Origin: Liolophura sinensis
Lineage: Eukaryota; Mollusca; Polyplacophora; Chitonida; Chitonidae
Reading direction: 5' to 3'
DNA: 64,000 bases
Assembly (NCBI RefSeq): GCF_032854445.1
Contig: NC_088306.1
Coordinates: 9,570,193-9,634,192, forward strand
Of the stretch, positions 34,450 to 43,905 are shown in pieces; position 1 is the first letter of the stretch, and every line of letters starts with the position of its first letter. Under the pieces are notes generated by a model. It did not search any database. It saw nothing but the letters and a program-made list of their open reading frames with translations, and was not told the origin of the DNA. A program made the translations under genes and the position numbers.

Positions 34450-35361
34450 ATCACACTCCTCATTCAAACCAAAAACTTTTCCTTTTTTCAGAAGTTGATT
34501 TAGTGAAGTTGTTATTTCAGTATATCCTTTTACAAAGCGTCTTTAATAATTACAGAGAAAAGATAGAATGCCAAGATATTCACATGGCCAAGATATTCAC
34601 ATGGCCAAGATGTTCACATGGCCAAGATGTTCACATGGCCAAGATGTTCACATGGCCAAGATATTCACATGGCCAAGATGTTCAACTTGATGTGCAGCAA
34701 ATTGACATTTAGAAGGTTTCAATGTAAGATTGTTTTCACTCATCTTCTGAAAAACTGACAAAAGATGTTGAAGAGGAGCTTTGAAATTTTGACTAAATGA
34801 GTATGTCAGCATATTTCAAAGGTATGTCCCTTAATGTGTCCTTCATTATTATTTGAAACGATGCGGGGTCGTTTGTTTACCCAAAAGGTAGTTTTTTGAA
34901 CTGATGAACGCTTTTGTGAGATATAAACGCAGTCTTGTGTTGTGTTGCAGCATCAAGACCTATTTGCCAGTAACCCGAAAATAAGTCTAAATGTTGAAAA
35001 GATTTTTGCCTTTGATTCTCCAAATGTATCAAAGACATCTTCTAATCTAGGTGATGGGAAAGTAAAAGGTTTTGTTACTGCATTCAGTGCTCTAAAATCT
35101 ACACAGAAATGCAAGTCTCCACTTCTCTTTTTGACTAATACAGCCATTCAGAGTTGGAAGACTCTATGACTCCATTTTCAGCATTTCATCTATCTCTCTT
35201 GAAATTTCAGCTTTCATGTCAGGAGATGGCATATAGAATCTCTTCCTTACAGGTTTTACGTCATCTGTATCAATTTTATACTTATAATGATGAGTCTTGC
35301 ATGTTGTTAACTCAGACAGATCTTTCGCACAAACAACCATATTTTCACCTATCAAAGACAT
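34450..35361 (-). pseudogene. Reverse transcriptase remnant of the Gypsy-type element
   Basis: The segment 35361-35164 has VRKRFYMPSPDMKAEISREI, and 35147-34953 has VKKRSGDLHFCVDFRALNAV, the fingers and palm start. Near 34830 a YAD..L motif runs straight into a stop. KPSKCQFA follows near 34710. The thumb motif near 34540 has a stop. A 17-bp tandem repeat is lodged between palm and thumb. The gene is dead. Confidence 0.82.
34571..34689. repeat. 17-bp tandem repeat inside the dead reverse transcriptase
   Basis: Seven units of CCAAGATATTCACATGG with T/G variation. On the minus strand the unit starts as the conserved L-G-H-V segment that follows the palm in Gypsy reverse transcriptases; 17 is not a multiple of three, so the expansion destroys the frame. 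Confidence 0.93.
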
Positions 35362-35852
35362 GAGTTGGTTCTTTCAATGATCAGTATGAACTAAATTTGC
35401 TATATCTACATATATGCCCATATCTGTGGCAGTTTTGATGTTTTGATTACAAACTTCAGTATTTGTTCTCTTTGTGACATTAGCAGAATCAGTATTTCCA
35501 CTCACTTCAATGTGATGTAAAATTTCATTTGAATCTACCTCATCAAAGTAACTGACTACGTCTCTGTATTTAATCAGAATGTCATTAATGGGATTTATCA
35601 ATTTAAAACACGACATCTTATTAGTAACTTCAACCGAGTGTCTTGCTCCTATTGATTTGCAAGAGCCAGGTAACGCACGACTAGTTGTTTCTGTAATTCC
35701 TGTCTTATAATTATCAGGACTGTCACATCTAACTGGAACAATTACTTCTGGTTGAGCTGGAATAGTGGTGTTTCAAACCACTCTTAACATTTTTGGTGAT
35801 TTACTTGTAGCATTGCCATCACCAATTAATGGCACTTCCATAATTCCGTTTT

Positions 35853-36247
35853 GCCAAGCCTTATACTTCAGATGCAGTCTCTCAGAAATGACAGATCCTC
35901 GATTTATGTCTGTGGTGAATTTTTTTCATTTAGAAAACCTCTTCTTAAGATCATGTCTTTTATAGTCATCCTCTCAAGAAAATGAAACCTCTGATGAACA
36001 GAGGTTCTCAACTTCATGTAGGGTTTTAAAGTGTGAAACTGTGTAGGCCAGGCTTGGGCGTAGTCCACTTATGGGCAGGCCCACCAGGAATTCCTCTGGC
36101 CAAGCCTTATACTTCAGATGCAGTCTCTCAGAAATGACAGATCCTCGATTTATGTCTGTGGTGAATTTGTTTTCATTTAGAAAACCTCTTCTTAAGATCA
36201 TGTCTTTTATAGTCACTGTCTCAAGAAAATGAAACCTGTGATGAACA
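35853..36247. repeat. Direct duplication of a 148-bp protease-region segment
   Basis: 35853-36000 and 36099-36247 are near-identical (GCCAAGCCTTATACTTCAGA ... AATGAAACCT). They are separated by a 98-base stretch that belongs to the next repeat (36003-36127). Confidence 0.93.
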
Positions 36248-37014
36248 GTGAGTTTACCAATTTCCAGTGGCAAAAAAACTTCTCCGAAAACATTATTCAT
36301 ATTTCCTTCTTCACCAGTCATGTGTTTAATGTTAGGAGGTTCTGTTTTATATTTCTCTCTCGGTCCACTTCGCTTATAAAAGGAGTTGGAAAGACAGGAT
36401 ATACAGTAGCTCCAGTGTCTACTAATCACTTTTGTTCCAAGCCTTTAATACTTAACAATGCTCCCTTTGTTATCAGTATTTAGAGTAAAGCACTTTTCTT
36501 CATTGTTTCTATGCACACTTTCCTGAGAGCATTTCTTATGACTGACCTCAGAGTTTCTCTTCATTGGAACTTTAGTCTCCCTGTTGCAAATATGAACGTG
36601 GACATCTTTGGAATGAATGATTATGGTTTAACGCCACATCGGCAATATTTCCGTACATCTTTTGATGTATTACATTGATCACAATACGTATCCCTAGCAT
36701 TGTACTTATTCTCATGCTGGCCAGTAAAATTTGGATCACACTCACCTTTTAAAACATTTGTGTTATAACATTGATTATTTTGCAGTTCTGCAAACTCTTA
36801 ACAAAGCTTGGTTTGTTCTTTGTCAGTGTTCTTCATTGCGTCTTTTTCTTTCAACTCTTCTCCTTCTGGAAACTCTGCAGTTAGTGTATGGTTCTCAACT
36901 TCATGTAGGGTTTTAAAGTGTGAAACTGTGTAGGCCATGCTTGGGTGTAGTCCACTTATGGGCAGGCCCACCAGGAATTCCTCTGGCCAAGCCTTATACT
37001 TCAGATGCAGTCTC
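36003..37014. repeat. Direct duplication of a 125-bp segment
   Basis: 36003-36127 and 36890-37014 match almost base for base (GGTTCTCAACTTCATGTAGG ... GATGCAGTCTC), 887 bases apart. Together with the 148-bp duplication it shows local reshuffling of the retroelement. Confidence 0.93.
36370..36450 (-). pseudogene. Aspartic protease remnant of the Gypsy-type element
   Basis: On the minus strand a DTGAT-type active-site motif with hydrophobic residues before it is readable only across frames (near 36420); the other frame continues as CLSNSFYKRSG. It is frameshifted and inactive. Confidence 0.6.
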
Positions 37015-37656
37015 TTCAATCTGTTTCAGTGTGCGTCGGCTTTCTGGAGCTCAGTTGGTTGATCACCTCCATTTGTAGTGTTGACTGTTTACTTCCATAG
37101 CGTTTTCTGGAATGCTTTTGTGATGATACAGTAGTCATGTACTTTGGCTTTGAGACCATAATTCATACCGTATTTCTGCATCACCCTGCATGCACAAAGC
37201 AGGCAAGTCCGATGTTTTGTCATCTGTCAGGTTGTGGAATCAGGCTTCCTCATTGCTGCCGCCACCGATGGTTTTAGGAGCAAGACAGACCAGAAATTCC
37301 ATGCTGACTGACAGTGGCTTCACATTTGACAAGGTTTAAAGATGGTTGGCACCCGTTAATGTAGATAGTGTTCGTCTTTTGTTGTTCATGACACTCCTCA
37401 AGATATGTCATAGCAGCTCGGAGCTCTCCAACAGATACGACCAGGGGTGGGTCATATGCATTATTGCCGCGATTGTCGCTTTTGGGGTCGTTATTCATCT
37501 GATTGTCAAATCGTGAAACAACTCAAGAACATTTCAGATCTAGTCACATTAACAACTGATGTGTTATTCGTGGTCAGGTGAAGGTGACCATTACAGGTCA
37601 GCTGTTCAACCCTGGCTCTAAATCCAACCTCCTCGTAAAGGTTGAGGCAGGTCTAT

Positions 37657-37742
37657 TTATACAGAATATAACTCATAGTAACCCAGGTGTTTATACTTGA
37701 ATAAACACCTTGCAAAAGTGTGAAGAGGTTGAAGAATTACAG
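37657..37742 (+). repeat. Dispersed repeat family E, partial copy
   Basis: The words TTATACTTGAATAAACACCT, TGCAAAAGTGTGAAGAGGTT and GAAGAATTACAGTA match the copies at 43775-43905 and 58465-58588. Confidence 0.6.
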
Positions 37743-37836
37743 TACCAAACATTATGTTACATTATAAAATGCCCAAAATTATGTCAATAGGAATTGATCA
37801 ATGCAGAATTGTACAACTCTATTGTTTTCCTTTGCC

Positions 37837-37838
37837 AG
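37837..37838 (+). promoter_or_regulatory. Candidate 3' splice site before the PP2A exon
   Basis: TATTGTTTTCCTTTGCCAG ends here: a strong polypyrimidine tract plus CAG, 70 bases before the ATG. It suggests a 5'UTR intron, so the promoter would be further upstream. Confidence 0.45.
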
Positions 37839-37908
37839 TGTTTGCTGTAAAGATGTGACGGGAATTTACAGTGTACGTAAGACTCTACACGAGGCCGTCT
37901 TCAGCACC

Positions 37909-38211
37909 ATGGCTCTGAGGCCTGTACTCAAGTCAAAGGTGGATGAACTGTTCCTACGGTGGCTAAGCGAACCTGAGGTCCAGGAGACGCTCAAACTCAA
38001 CCTCTCACAGATTGTCCAAGGGGAGCCAATCACGCAGCCACCTCCCATTACAAGTAGTTATGCCCGACAGAGTATTAAATGTCACTCCCCAAGGCTTCGC
38101 CCAGCATCGCCCCCGTTTTCACCCCCACCGTCTAAATTGAACAGTCCACGATCTCCACGACGAGGCCTATCCAACAAGCATGGGCACAAGTCTATCCACA
38201 ACAACAGCAAG
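37909..38211 (+). CDS. PPP2R3B: PP2A regulatory subunit B'' (PR70/PR48 type), first coding exon
   Basis: First coding exon (101 codons) of a B''-family regulatory subunit of protein phosphatase 2A, which places the catalytic dimer on substrates such as Cdc6 in vertebrates. Residues 2-22 contain LRPVLKSKVDELFLRWLSEP, a close match to the start of human PPP2R3B (VLQPVLKMKVDELFLYWLSEP region). The Met is taken at 37909 because it stands directly before this conserved block; upstream codons look like intron or 5'UTR. The rest of the exon is a Pro/Ser-rich linker (PPPSKLNSPRSPRR) typical of the variable region before the EF-hand core. The exon ends at AAG|GTAAGC in phase 0. The EF-hand exons, which begin with an FYFP motif in this family, are not seen in the window, so the gene continues past 64000. 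A family A SINE starts only about 15 bases past the donor. Confidence 0.8.
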
Positions 38212-38226
38212 GTAAGCACTTTTGTT

Positions 38227-38380
38227 TTATTTATTTATTTTATTTGATTGGTGTTTTACGCCATGTTCAAGAATATTTCACTTATACGACGGCGGCCATC
38301 ATTATGGTGAGTGGTAACCGGGCAGAGCCCAGGGGAAACCCATGACCATCCGCAAGTTGCTGGCAGACCTTCCCACATCA
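38227..38380 (-). mobile_element. SINE family A, truncated, next to a splice donor
   Basis: Reverse strand: (TTTA)n, GGTGTTTTACGCCATGTTC, CATCATTATGGTGAGTGG, CCATCCGCAAGTTGCTGGC, ending at CTTCCCACATC. The tRNA head is missing. Confidence 0.88.
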
Positions 38381-38592
38381 GCCGACTTTTGTACCAGTTT
38401 GCAACATTGCTTGTTTTCACCATTTATACAACAGCCAACCTATAACTTGATAACTTACGTTTACAGTAGGTTTGTAAGCATGTGCTGTGCGTCATCAGTC
38501 CTTCCTTTGCGAGACTCTGACATGATAATTTAATGTAACAGTTCAATCGTGACAGAAGAAACAACATTACAGCACTTGTTTATTTTTATGTC

Positions 38593-38817
38593 GGGGCCTC
38601 CATGGCTCAGTTGGTTAGTGCGCGAGTGCAGCGTAATGACCCAGGAACCTCTCAACAATGCGGTCGCTGTGAGTTCAAGTCCAGCTCATGCTGGCTTCCT
38701 CTCCGGCCGTAAGTGGGGAGGTTTGTCAGCAACGTTGATTGTGGGTTTCCTCCGGTCATATAAATGAAATATTCTTGAGTACGGCATAAAAGACCAATCA
38801 AATAAAATAAATAAATA
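38593..38817 (+). mobile_element. SINE family A, full-length head with a core deletion
   Basis: GGGGCCTCCATGGCTCAGTT opens the tRNA head, with the B-box GAGTTCAAGTCC. The core lacks the GGGCTCTGCCC to GCTGGCCGCC part, and the tail is CGGCATAAAAGACCAATC with (AAAT)n. Confidence 0.9.
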
Positions 38818-38910
38818 TGTCATTTTTATGTCATTTATTACACAATACAGCAAATTGATCAATTCATGAAAAACTATGATTTTTGAACTACATGTATATG
38901 TATATGAACC

Positions 38911-39125
38911 AGGGGTCGATTCCACAAAAACATTTCTGACTTCAGTCAAAATTTAAAATGCACTCTTAAAGCTTACTTTTCGGTTGTAGACATTAAAATT
39001 TTGTCTACTTTATTAATGTTATCTTAAGACATTTGTATCTAAATTTCAACTTTCTGTACCAAAAACTGAGCATTGTGCAAAGGTTTTAAATTTTGACTTA
39101 ATTCACAAAAGGCTCAGAGCCTCAG
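38911..39125. mobile_element. MITE-like hairpin element
   Basis: The left arm 38923-38961 (CAGTCAAAATTTAAAATGC) pairs with the right arm 39077-39110 (GCAAAGGTTTTAAATTTTGA), an imperfect inverted repeat around a core of about 115 bases. There is no coding sequence. Confidence 0.5.
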
Positions 39126-39607
39126 GCCATTCCTGAAAAACTCTTTGATTTGCTTAACCTGTACCCAATCGTCTCAAAAAGAATCAGTTGGTTGGGAATT
39201 TTTTTTTGTTTGTTTTCTTGCCAATGAAAAAGATAGTAATTATGAAGAAATTAATATTGAGAGAGAAGTGAGGAAAAAATAATTCAGCCCAAATCGGAGT
39301 AAAAACAATTAAGGGCTATTTTTTGAAGGATTGGTCAAGCTCACGCGCAAAACACACATTTTTAATGAAGACCTCATCTTTCATGTTAGTGACCTGGATA
39401 TATGACAGCTGTTATATATTAAATGTGTTCAAACTGTGACAGATTTCTTACTGTTTGTTCATTACCACGCTAATTACCCCTTTTTAACATGTAATTAATT
39501 GGGCATATACGCAAGACCCTTGGTATACAGTTAAGGTATTTCATGGAGACTGACCCTTTCAACAAACATGTAAGCTTCAATGAATGAGACCGTGAATGAG
39601 ATCTTGG
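39126..39607. other. Intron, no feature seen
   Basis: AT-rich intronic sequence of the PP2A subunit gene with no recognised element. Confidence 0.4.
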
Positions 39608-39764
39608 TACAACAACTGCACTAGATAAAAGAGAAGTGGAAATCCGTCCTGCAACAAGGAGGCGCATCACATGCACTCTAAGGATTCCTTCGTCGTCATA
39701 TGACTGAAAAATTGTTAAGTACGACATTAAACCCCAAACACTCACTCACTCACTCATTCACCTG
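39608..39764 (+). mobile_element. SINE family B, 5'-truncated
   Basis: Starts at AACAACTGCACTAGATAAAA; includes GGAAATCCGTCCTGCAACAA, TTCGTCGTCATATGACTG and the tail GACATTAAACCCCAAACACT with (CACT)n. Confidence 0.88.
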
Positions 39765-41261
39765 GAAAGTTTGAAGAGTATTTGACTTCTGGCATGCCCG
39801 ACAGATGTCTCTGCTGTTTGGAGCACAGGTGAATTTGAAAGGTGGGGTAAAATTATTTTCTTTGCCGGTAGAAAAATATTTCTAGCACATGGCAGGTATA
39901 TGTAGCATTGCTGCTCTCTGTTTGTAAACTACACCTGCATGTAATACTTACAGGTATACCCTGTGTGTGTACAGTATATACATGTCTATTTGCATTCAGT
40001 ACAGTAAAGGAAATACATTTTGTGGTATGGAGTATAAAATACCAATTCAGCTAAAAAATGTTTATGCTTTACTGATTAAACCATTTTAAATTAGACCAGT
40101 GATAAGTCATACAACACAATATTTTGATCCCTTCAGATTTTTTACTTGTAACGATGTAGAAATCAGGGGAAGTAACTCCTGTGTGCAAAGACACTAGTGA
40201 TTATTATTGCATGAAGGAAACAATATATCTCTTTGTTACTTTGTGGGTGTGATACAAAAACTCAGTTAAGAATTCAGGTGTCTGTTATATGGGAAAGAGA
40301 TGTAATTATTTTACCCTGTGATTTAAGTAATTAACGGTAAATTTAATTAGGGCACTAAATACTACTTTCGTTTTAATCAGTCCGAGGCTGATTCACAAAG
40401 CAAGTTTTAACCTTAAAATGTTCTGAATTTCAGAGTCCTAAATTTCTGATGCATTAAATGACAATTTATATTAAATATTGAAAGTAAACATTGAGTTTAT
40501 GATTCATCATGCTTAGGATTTCAGATTGTGATACATTTGTGTTTCAACATGAAAGTTAAAACTCAGTAATATTCACAACTTTATCTGCGGTGGCTAAATA
40601 GCAGCATTTAAATTACAATTATATATTTATTAAAGTTAAAATTGGCATTGCGGAATTTTATTAAGACTATTTATCTGTCATAATTTGAACTTGTAATGCA
40701 AGAAGATAAAGAATGAAATGTTCAGTTCTGACATCAGTTAAAAATCATACAAAATCATATGAAATAGGCTTCTGAAGTTAGGGTTGAGCCTTGATTAAAT
40801 TACATTTTTAGGATCCCAAAATCTTGAGTCTTCTCTTTGTCCATCTTTGTAAAATGTAATTCTATTTACCACTTTTTGGTATCTGAGATTTCCATGTAAT
40901 CTGTGTGTTGTGACCTACATTCATCCAGCTCTCATGTTGCCATGACAGCGGGGTGACCACTTATCTTTGCTACATGACAATTAGATGACCATTTGTCATG
41001 TTTGTCTTTGGATTACACCAAATACAGATACATGTATGGTGTTATGTAGTACCTCCAGAGTTTGATAGTTAACAGTGTCACATTTTAGTGGGAACAAAAC
41101 ACCACATTTGTCATCTTTCAACAAGTTGGCATGACAACCAGAAGGATATTTACCATTTATTTAAACCAAATACAGGTGAATATTTTTGTCCTGACATTTA
41201 CATGTACCTTCTGATTTTTTGTGGAAGGCCAGCTTGTCAAATATTCTTGCCGGTTGACATG
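39765..41261. other. Intron, no feature seen
   Basis: Presumed intron of the PP2A subunit gene. A weak inverted-repeat resemblance around 40384-40580 is noted but not called. Confidence 0.4.
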
Positions 41262-41378
41262 TATTTGCTGGGGTTTAGGTGCCCAACTCTAAGGTCTCTG
41301 GTTCAAATCCTGATGTGACCTCTGCAAATTTACATCACTAGAAGGTCTGTGATATAGCTAAAAAAAAAAAAAAAAAAA
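41262..41378 (+). mobile_element. Possible tRNA-like retroposon with poly(A)
   Basis: A B-box-like GGTTCAAATCC (41300-41310) and an A-box-like stretch before it, with an A run of 18 at 41361-41378. It is a single copy in the window, so the family is not established. Confidence 0.3.
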
Positions 41379-43774
41379 GGTGTAATTCCCCATACATATA
41401 TTATAGGATGTACAGTTGTTTTCTAAAGTCTGGTGCAAAAACACATTGTAAGCACAGGGTTTATAGGAATTACCTACATGAGCAGTTTATCAATAACGTC
41501 AGTTCCAAAAATTTATGACCATAGGAAAGAATAGAAGGGTTATTAAGAAATATTAAATATGCCTAAAAAATGAAAGGAAAAAGTTTCATATTTTTTGGTC
41601 ATAGCTTTCTTCATTTCCAATTGAGAAAATTGTTATCTTCTCTTTTCAAGTTCCTTTTTATGAATGCAATTGTTTTTAAACAATATCTGATGGAATATTG
41701 CGTTGGTTTGAACATCCATATTATGGTGAATTATTCACTATGGTGCTTACGCCTGAGCTGGTCATATGGTATTACTACATTAAAATATGTCCGAAGTAGA
41801 GCAATGCTATGATTTACATACAAACAGACCAGTTGGTGTCTCAACTGGCAATTTGTCCAGTGAGCTGGGAAGAAAGGACAGCTTGTACCTCTGTTGTTAT
41901 ATCTGTCAGGGTAGAATGTGACGGATGAAAAGCTCTCCCAGGAGCTACCTGTTAAGCAAAAGGGAATTTAGGTACGCACCAGCGATTTCTCTGTAAAGAT
42001 TTACTCTCTGACGCATATTTTATTGGCCATATTTTCCTCGTGGTTTAAAACAGGTTTATATTTTTGTGTTTTATGTCAGCCCGGGTGCATGCCGGGTTCA
42101 GTCCACATCTTTGTCCCACCATAAAGCACAGACTCTGTTAAACACCCTCTTGTAATTCTGTCTGAAGACCTATTTATACACTGTTAATAAACACCGTGGT
42201 GTATGTTGATGTTGGTGTGTATATGCATGTGTAGAGTGGTATGGGGGTTTCACAGTCAGTGTTTCAAGCGTTAGTCCGGTCTCGTGAGCTGCATTGCCGG
42301 TGGTAAGTTGCACCACTTGCACCTGAGATGGGCGAATACTTCAACTGAGGTAGCAGGTTCTATCATCTTCACTTTTACAATGGGACGGTGTGACTGACAG
42401 TCACCTATGTTGAAAGTGCCATATTCTGTGGTTTACCTGTGACGAAACCTGAAAAGCTACCCTGAGGCAAAGAGGTGGAAATCCTCGCACCAAGGAGGGA
42501 AGTTGCTGTAAGGTGCAAAAGGCCTAGAGTCACGGGCTGCAGATTTAGTGACGCACAATTATGTTGATAAATTTCAGACACTGAAGTGGTAGGATAATTC
42601 ATCAGGTACTAACTTTGATAGGTAATGATTTATTACAAGTTTAAATACAGGTAGCTTAATATAAACTTAACCATCTATGTCAGTCCCAAACTTATGTCCG
42701 CTGGCTAAATTAACAAAGGTTTTTATATATGTCTGTGGTAAAGTATTTCCAGTCATCGTTGGATAAATAATTAAATGCTGGCTGAAGACAGAAAGTTTTA
42801 TTGTCTTGCCCAAGATTGTTGTATGTTTTAACTTACGTCAGATAACATCTCAGCGGCTGTAGACTCGCAGGGGAATAGACAGCTATATTTATTTTTTGTG
42901 TTATGCATTAAGAGGCTGACAATGAGCTTTGGCACTCAGTGCACCTAGGCTGTAAGCAGTTTCATTAAGTACCTACATGTATGAAGCTTGACAAGTTCAG
43001 ATGTCTTAAACATCTTGATTATTGTTTCTAAAAAATAGTAGAACTTACCTGGTGTTGAACGATCCCAGATATGGCCAGTATTTAGGGCGTTAGTAGAGCT
43101 TTAATCGGTGCTGTGTTTGTACATCATATCCACCGCACACAGCTATTGTTGCAATTTTACATGCTGTAAGTTTATAGGCTATTCAGCAGTCTTAATTTCT
43201 AATTATTATTTGCTACAAATTTTCAGACTTAACTTAGGCTTTGAATGATGACATTTGTATTTTAGACAATGCCAGGTGCTTTTGTAGATCTCTTTTATCA
43301 CTGCATTTGCCATAACCTTTCCATTGAACCACCTACCTACAGTAATTTTAACTTTAGAAGCTAATTGCAAAATATGCAATTATTATATGAAGTACCCTTT
43401 GCCATTTTATTGTTATATTCGAAGTAATACATTATTTACGTTGACAAATTGGGGTTCTAAAAAGATTGTTCACTTTTATCTCACATGCTAAAGTTAAGTT
43501 ATCTACTCCATGCACAGGTACTTTATTCTTTGTCAAAAAGCGGACAAGGTGCATCATTGTCATCCGGCCTTCGTCTGTCATGTACTTGTGATAGAGCTAC
43601 AAACTACCTGTGGCTCAACTTCAGCTCCTCATCAGTATTAATTAATACAAGCTCCTTGTAGCTTAAGAGCTAGGTACATGAACAGCGCCAGTCTCATCAG
43701 TGTTAATTAAATATATGTCATTGTGTACCTCCCTTTCAGTGCACTTTGTGCACATTTTTAGAGACAAAACTACA
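41379..43774. other. Intron, no feature seen
   Basis: Presumed intron. Open frames are short and unrecognised. The stretch 42240-42600 has a less AT-rich composition and may be an unclassified repeat, but no second copy was seen in the window. Confidence 0.4.
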
Positions 43775-43905
43775 TTGGTTGGATTAGCCAGTTTCAGGGC
43801 TTTGCAAAAACTATAATTTTATCAGTCAACACAGAATAATACCTTTAGAATATGCTTGAATTAACACCTTGCAAAAATGGAAAAATGTTGGAGAATTACT
43901 GTAGG
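43775..43905 (+). repeat. Dispersed repeat family E
   Basis: Fullest readable copy: TTGGTTGGATTAGCCAGTTT, CTATAATTTTATCAGTCAAC, ACCTTTAGAATATGCTTGAA, CACCTTGCAAAAATGG, GGAGAATTACTGTAG. It matches 58465-58588 along its length. Confidence 0.75.

Larger units (their letters stand above)
32897..37500 (-). mobile_element. Degenerate Ty3/Gypsy-type retrotransposon
   Basis: Read on the minus strand, the order is possible gag (37500-36500), protease (about 36430), reverse transcriptase (35361-34450), RNase H (34149-33946) and integrase (33558-32897). The order protease-RT-RNase H-integrase defines the Ty3/Gypsy (Metaviridae-like) type. Every domain is broken by stops or frameshifts, and parts of the protease-gag region are duplicated. 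No pair of long terminal repeats was found by eye, so the boundaries are approximate. It is an inert relic just upstream of the PP2A subunit exon. Confidence 0.85.

Noticed and set aside
37801-37908. Upstream extension of the PP2A exon to ATG 37801
   Set aside because: The stretch contains a strong splice acceptor (37837-37838) and shows no similarity to the family, whose conserved block starts right after the Met at 37909.
38593-38690. tRNA gene in the heads of family A SINEs
   Set aside because: The pol III boxes are present, but the acceptor stem does not close and the sequence runs on into the SINE core.
40384-40580. Another hairpin element
   Set aside because: The pairing between GTTTTAACCTTAAAATG and its partner is short and AT-rich; below what I would call.
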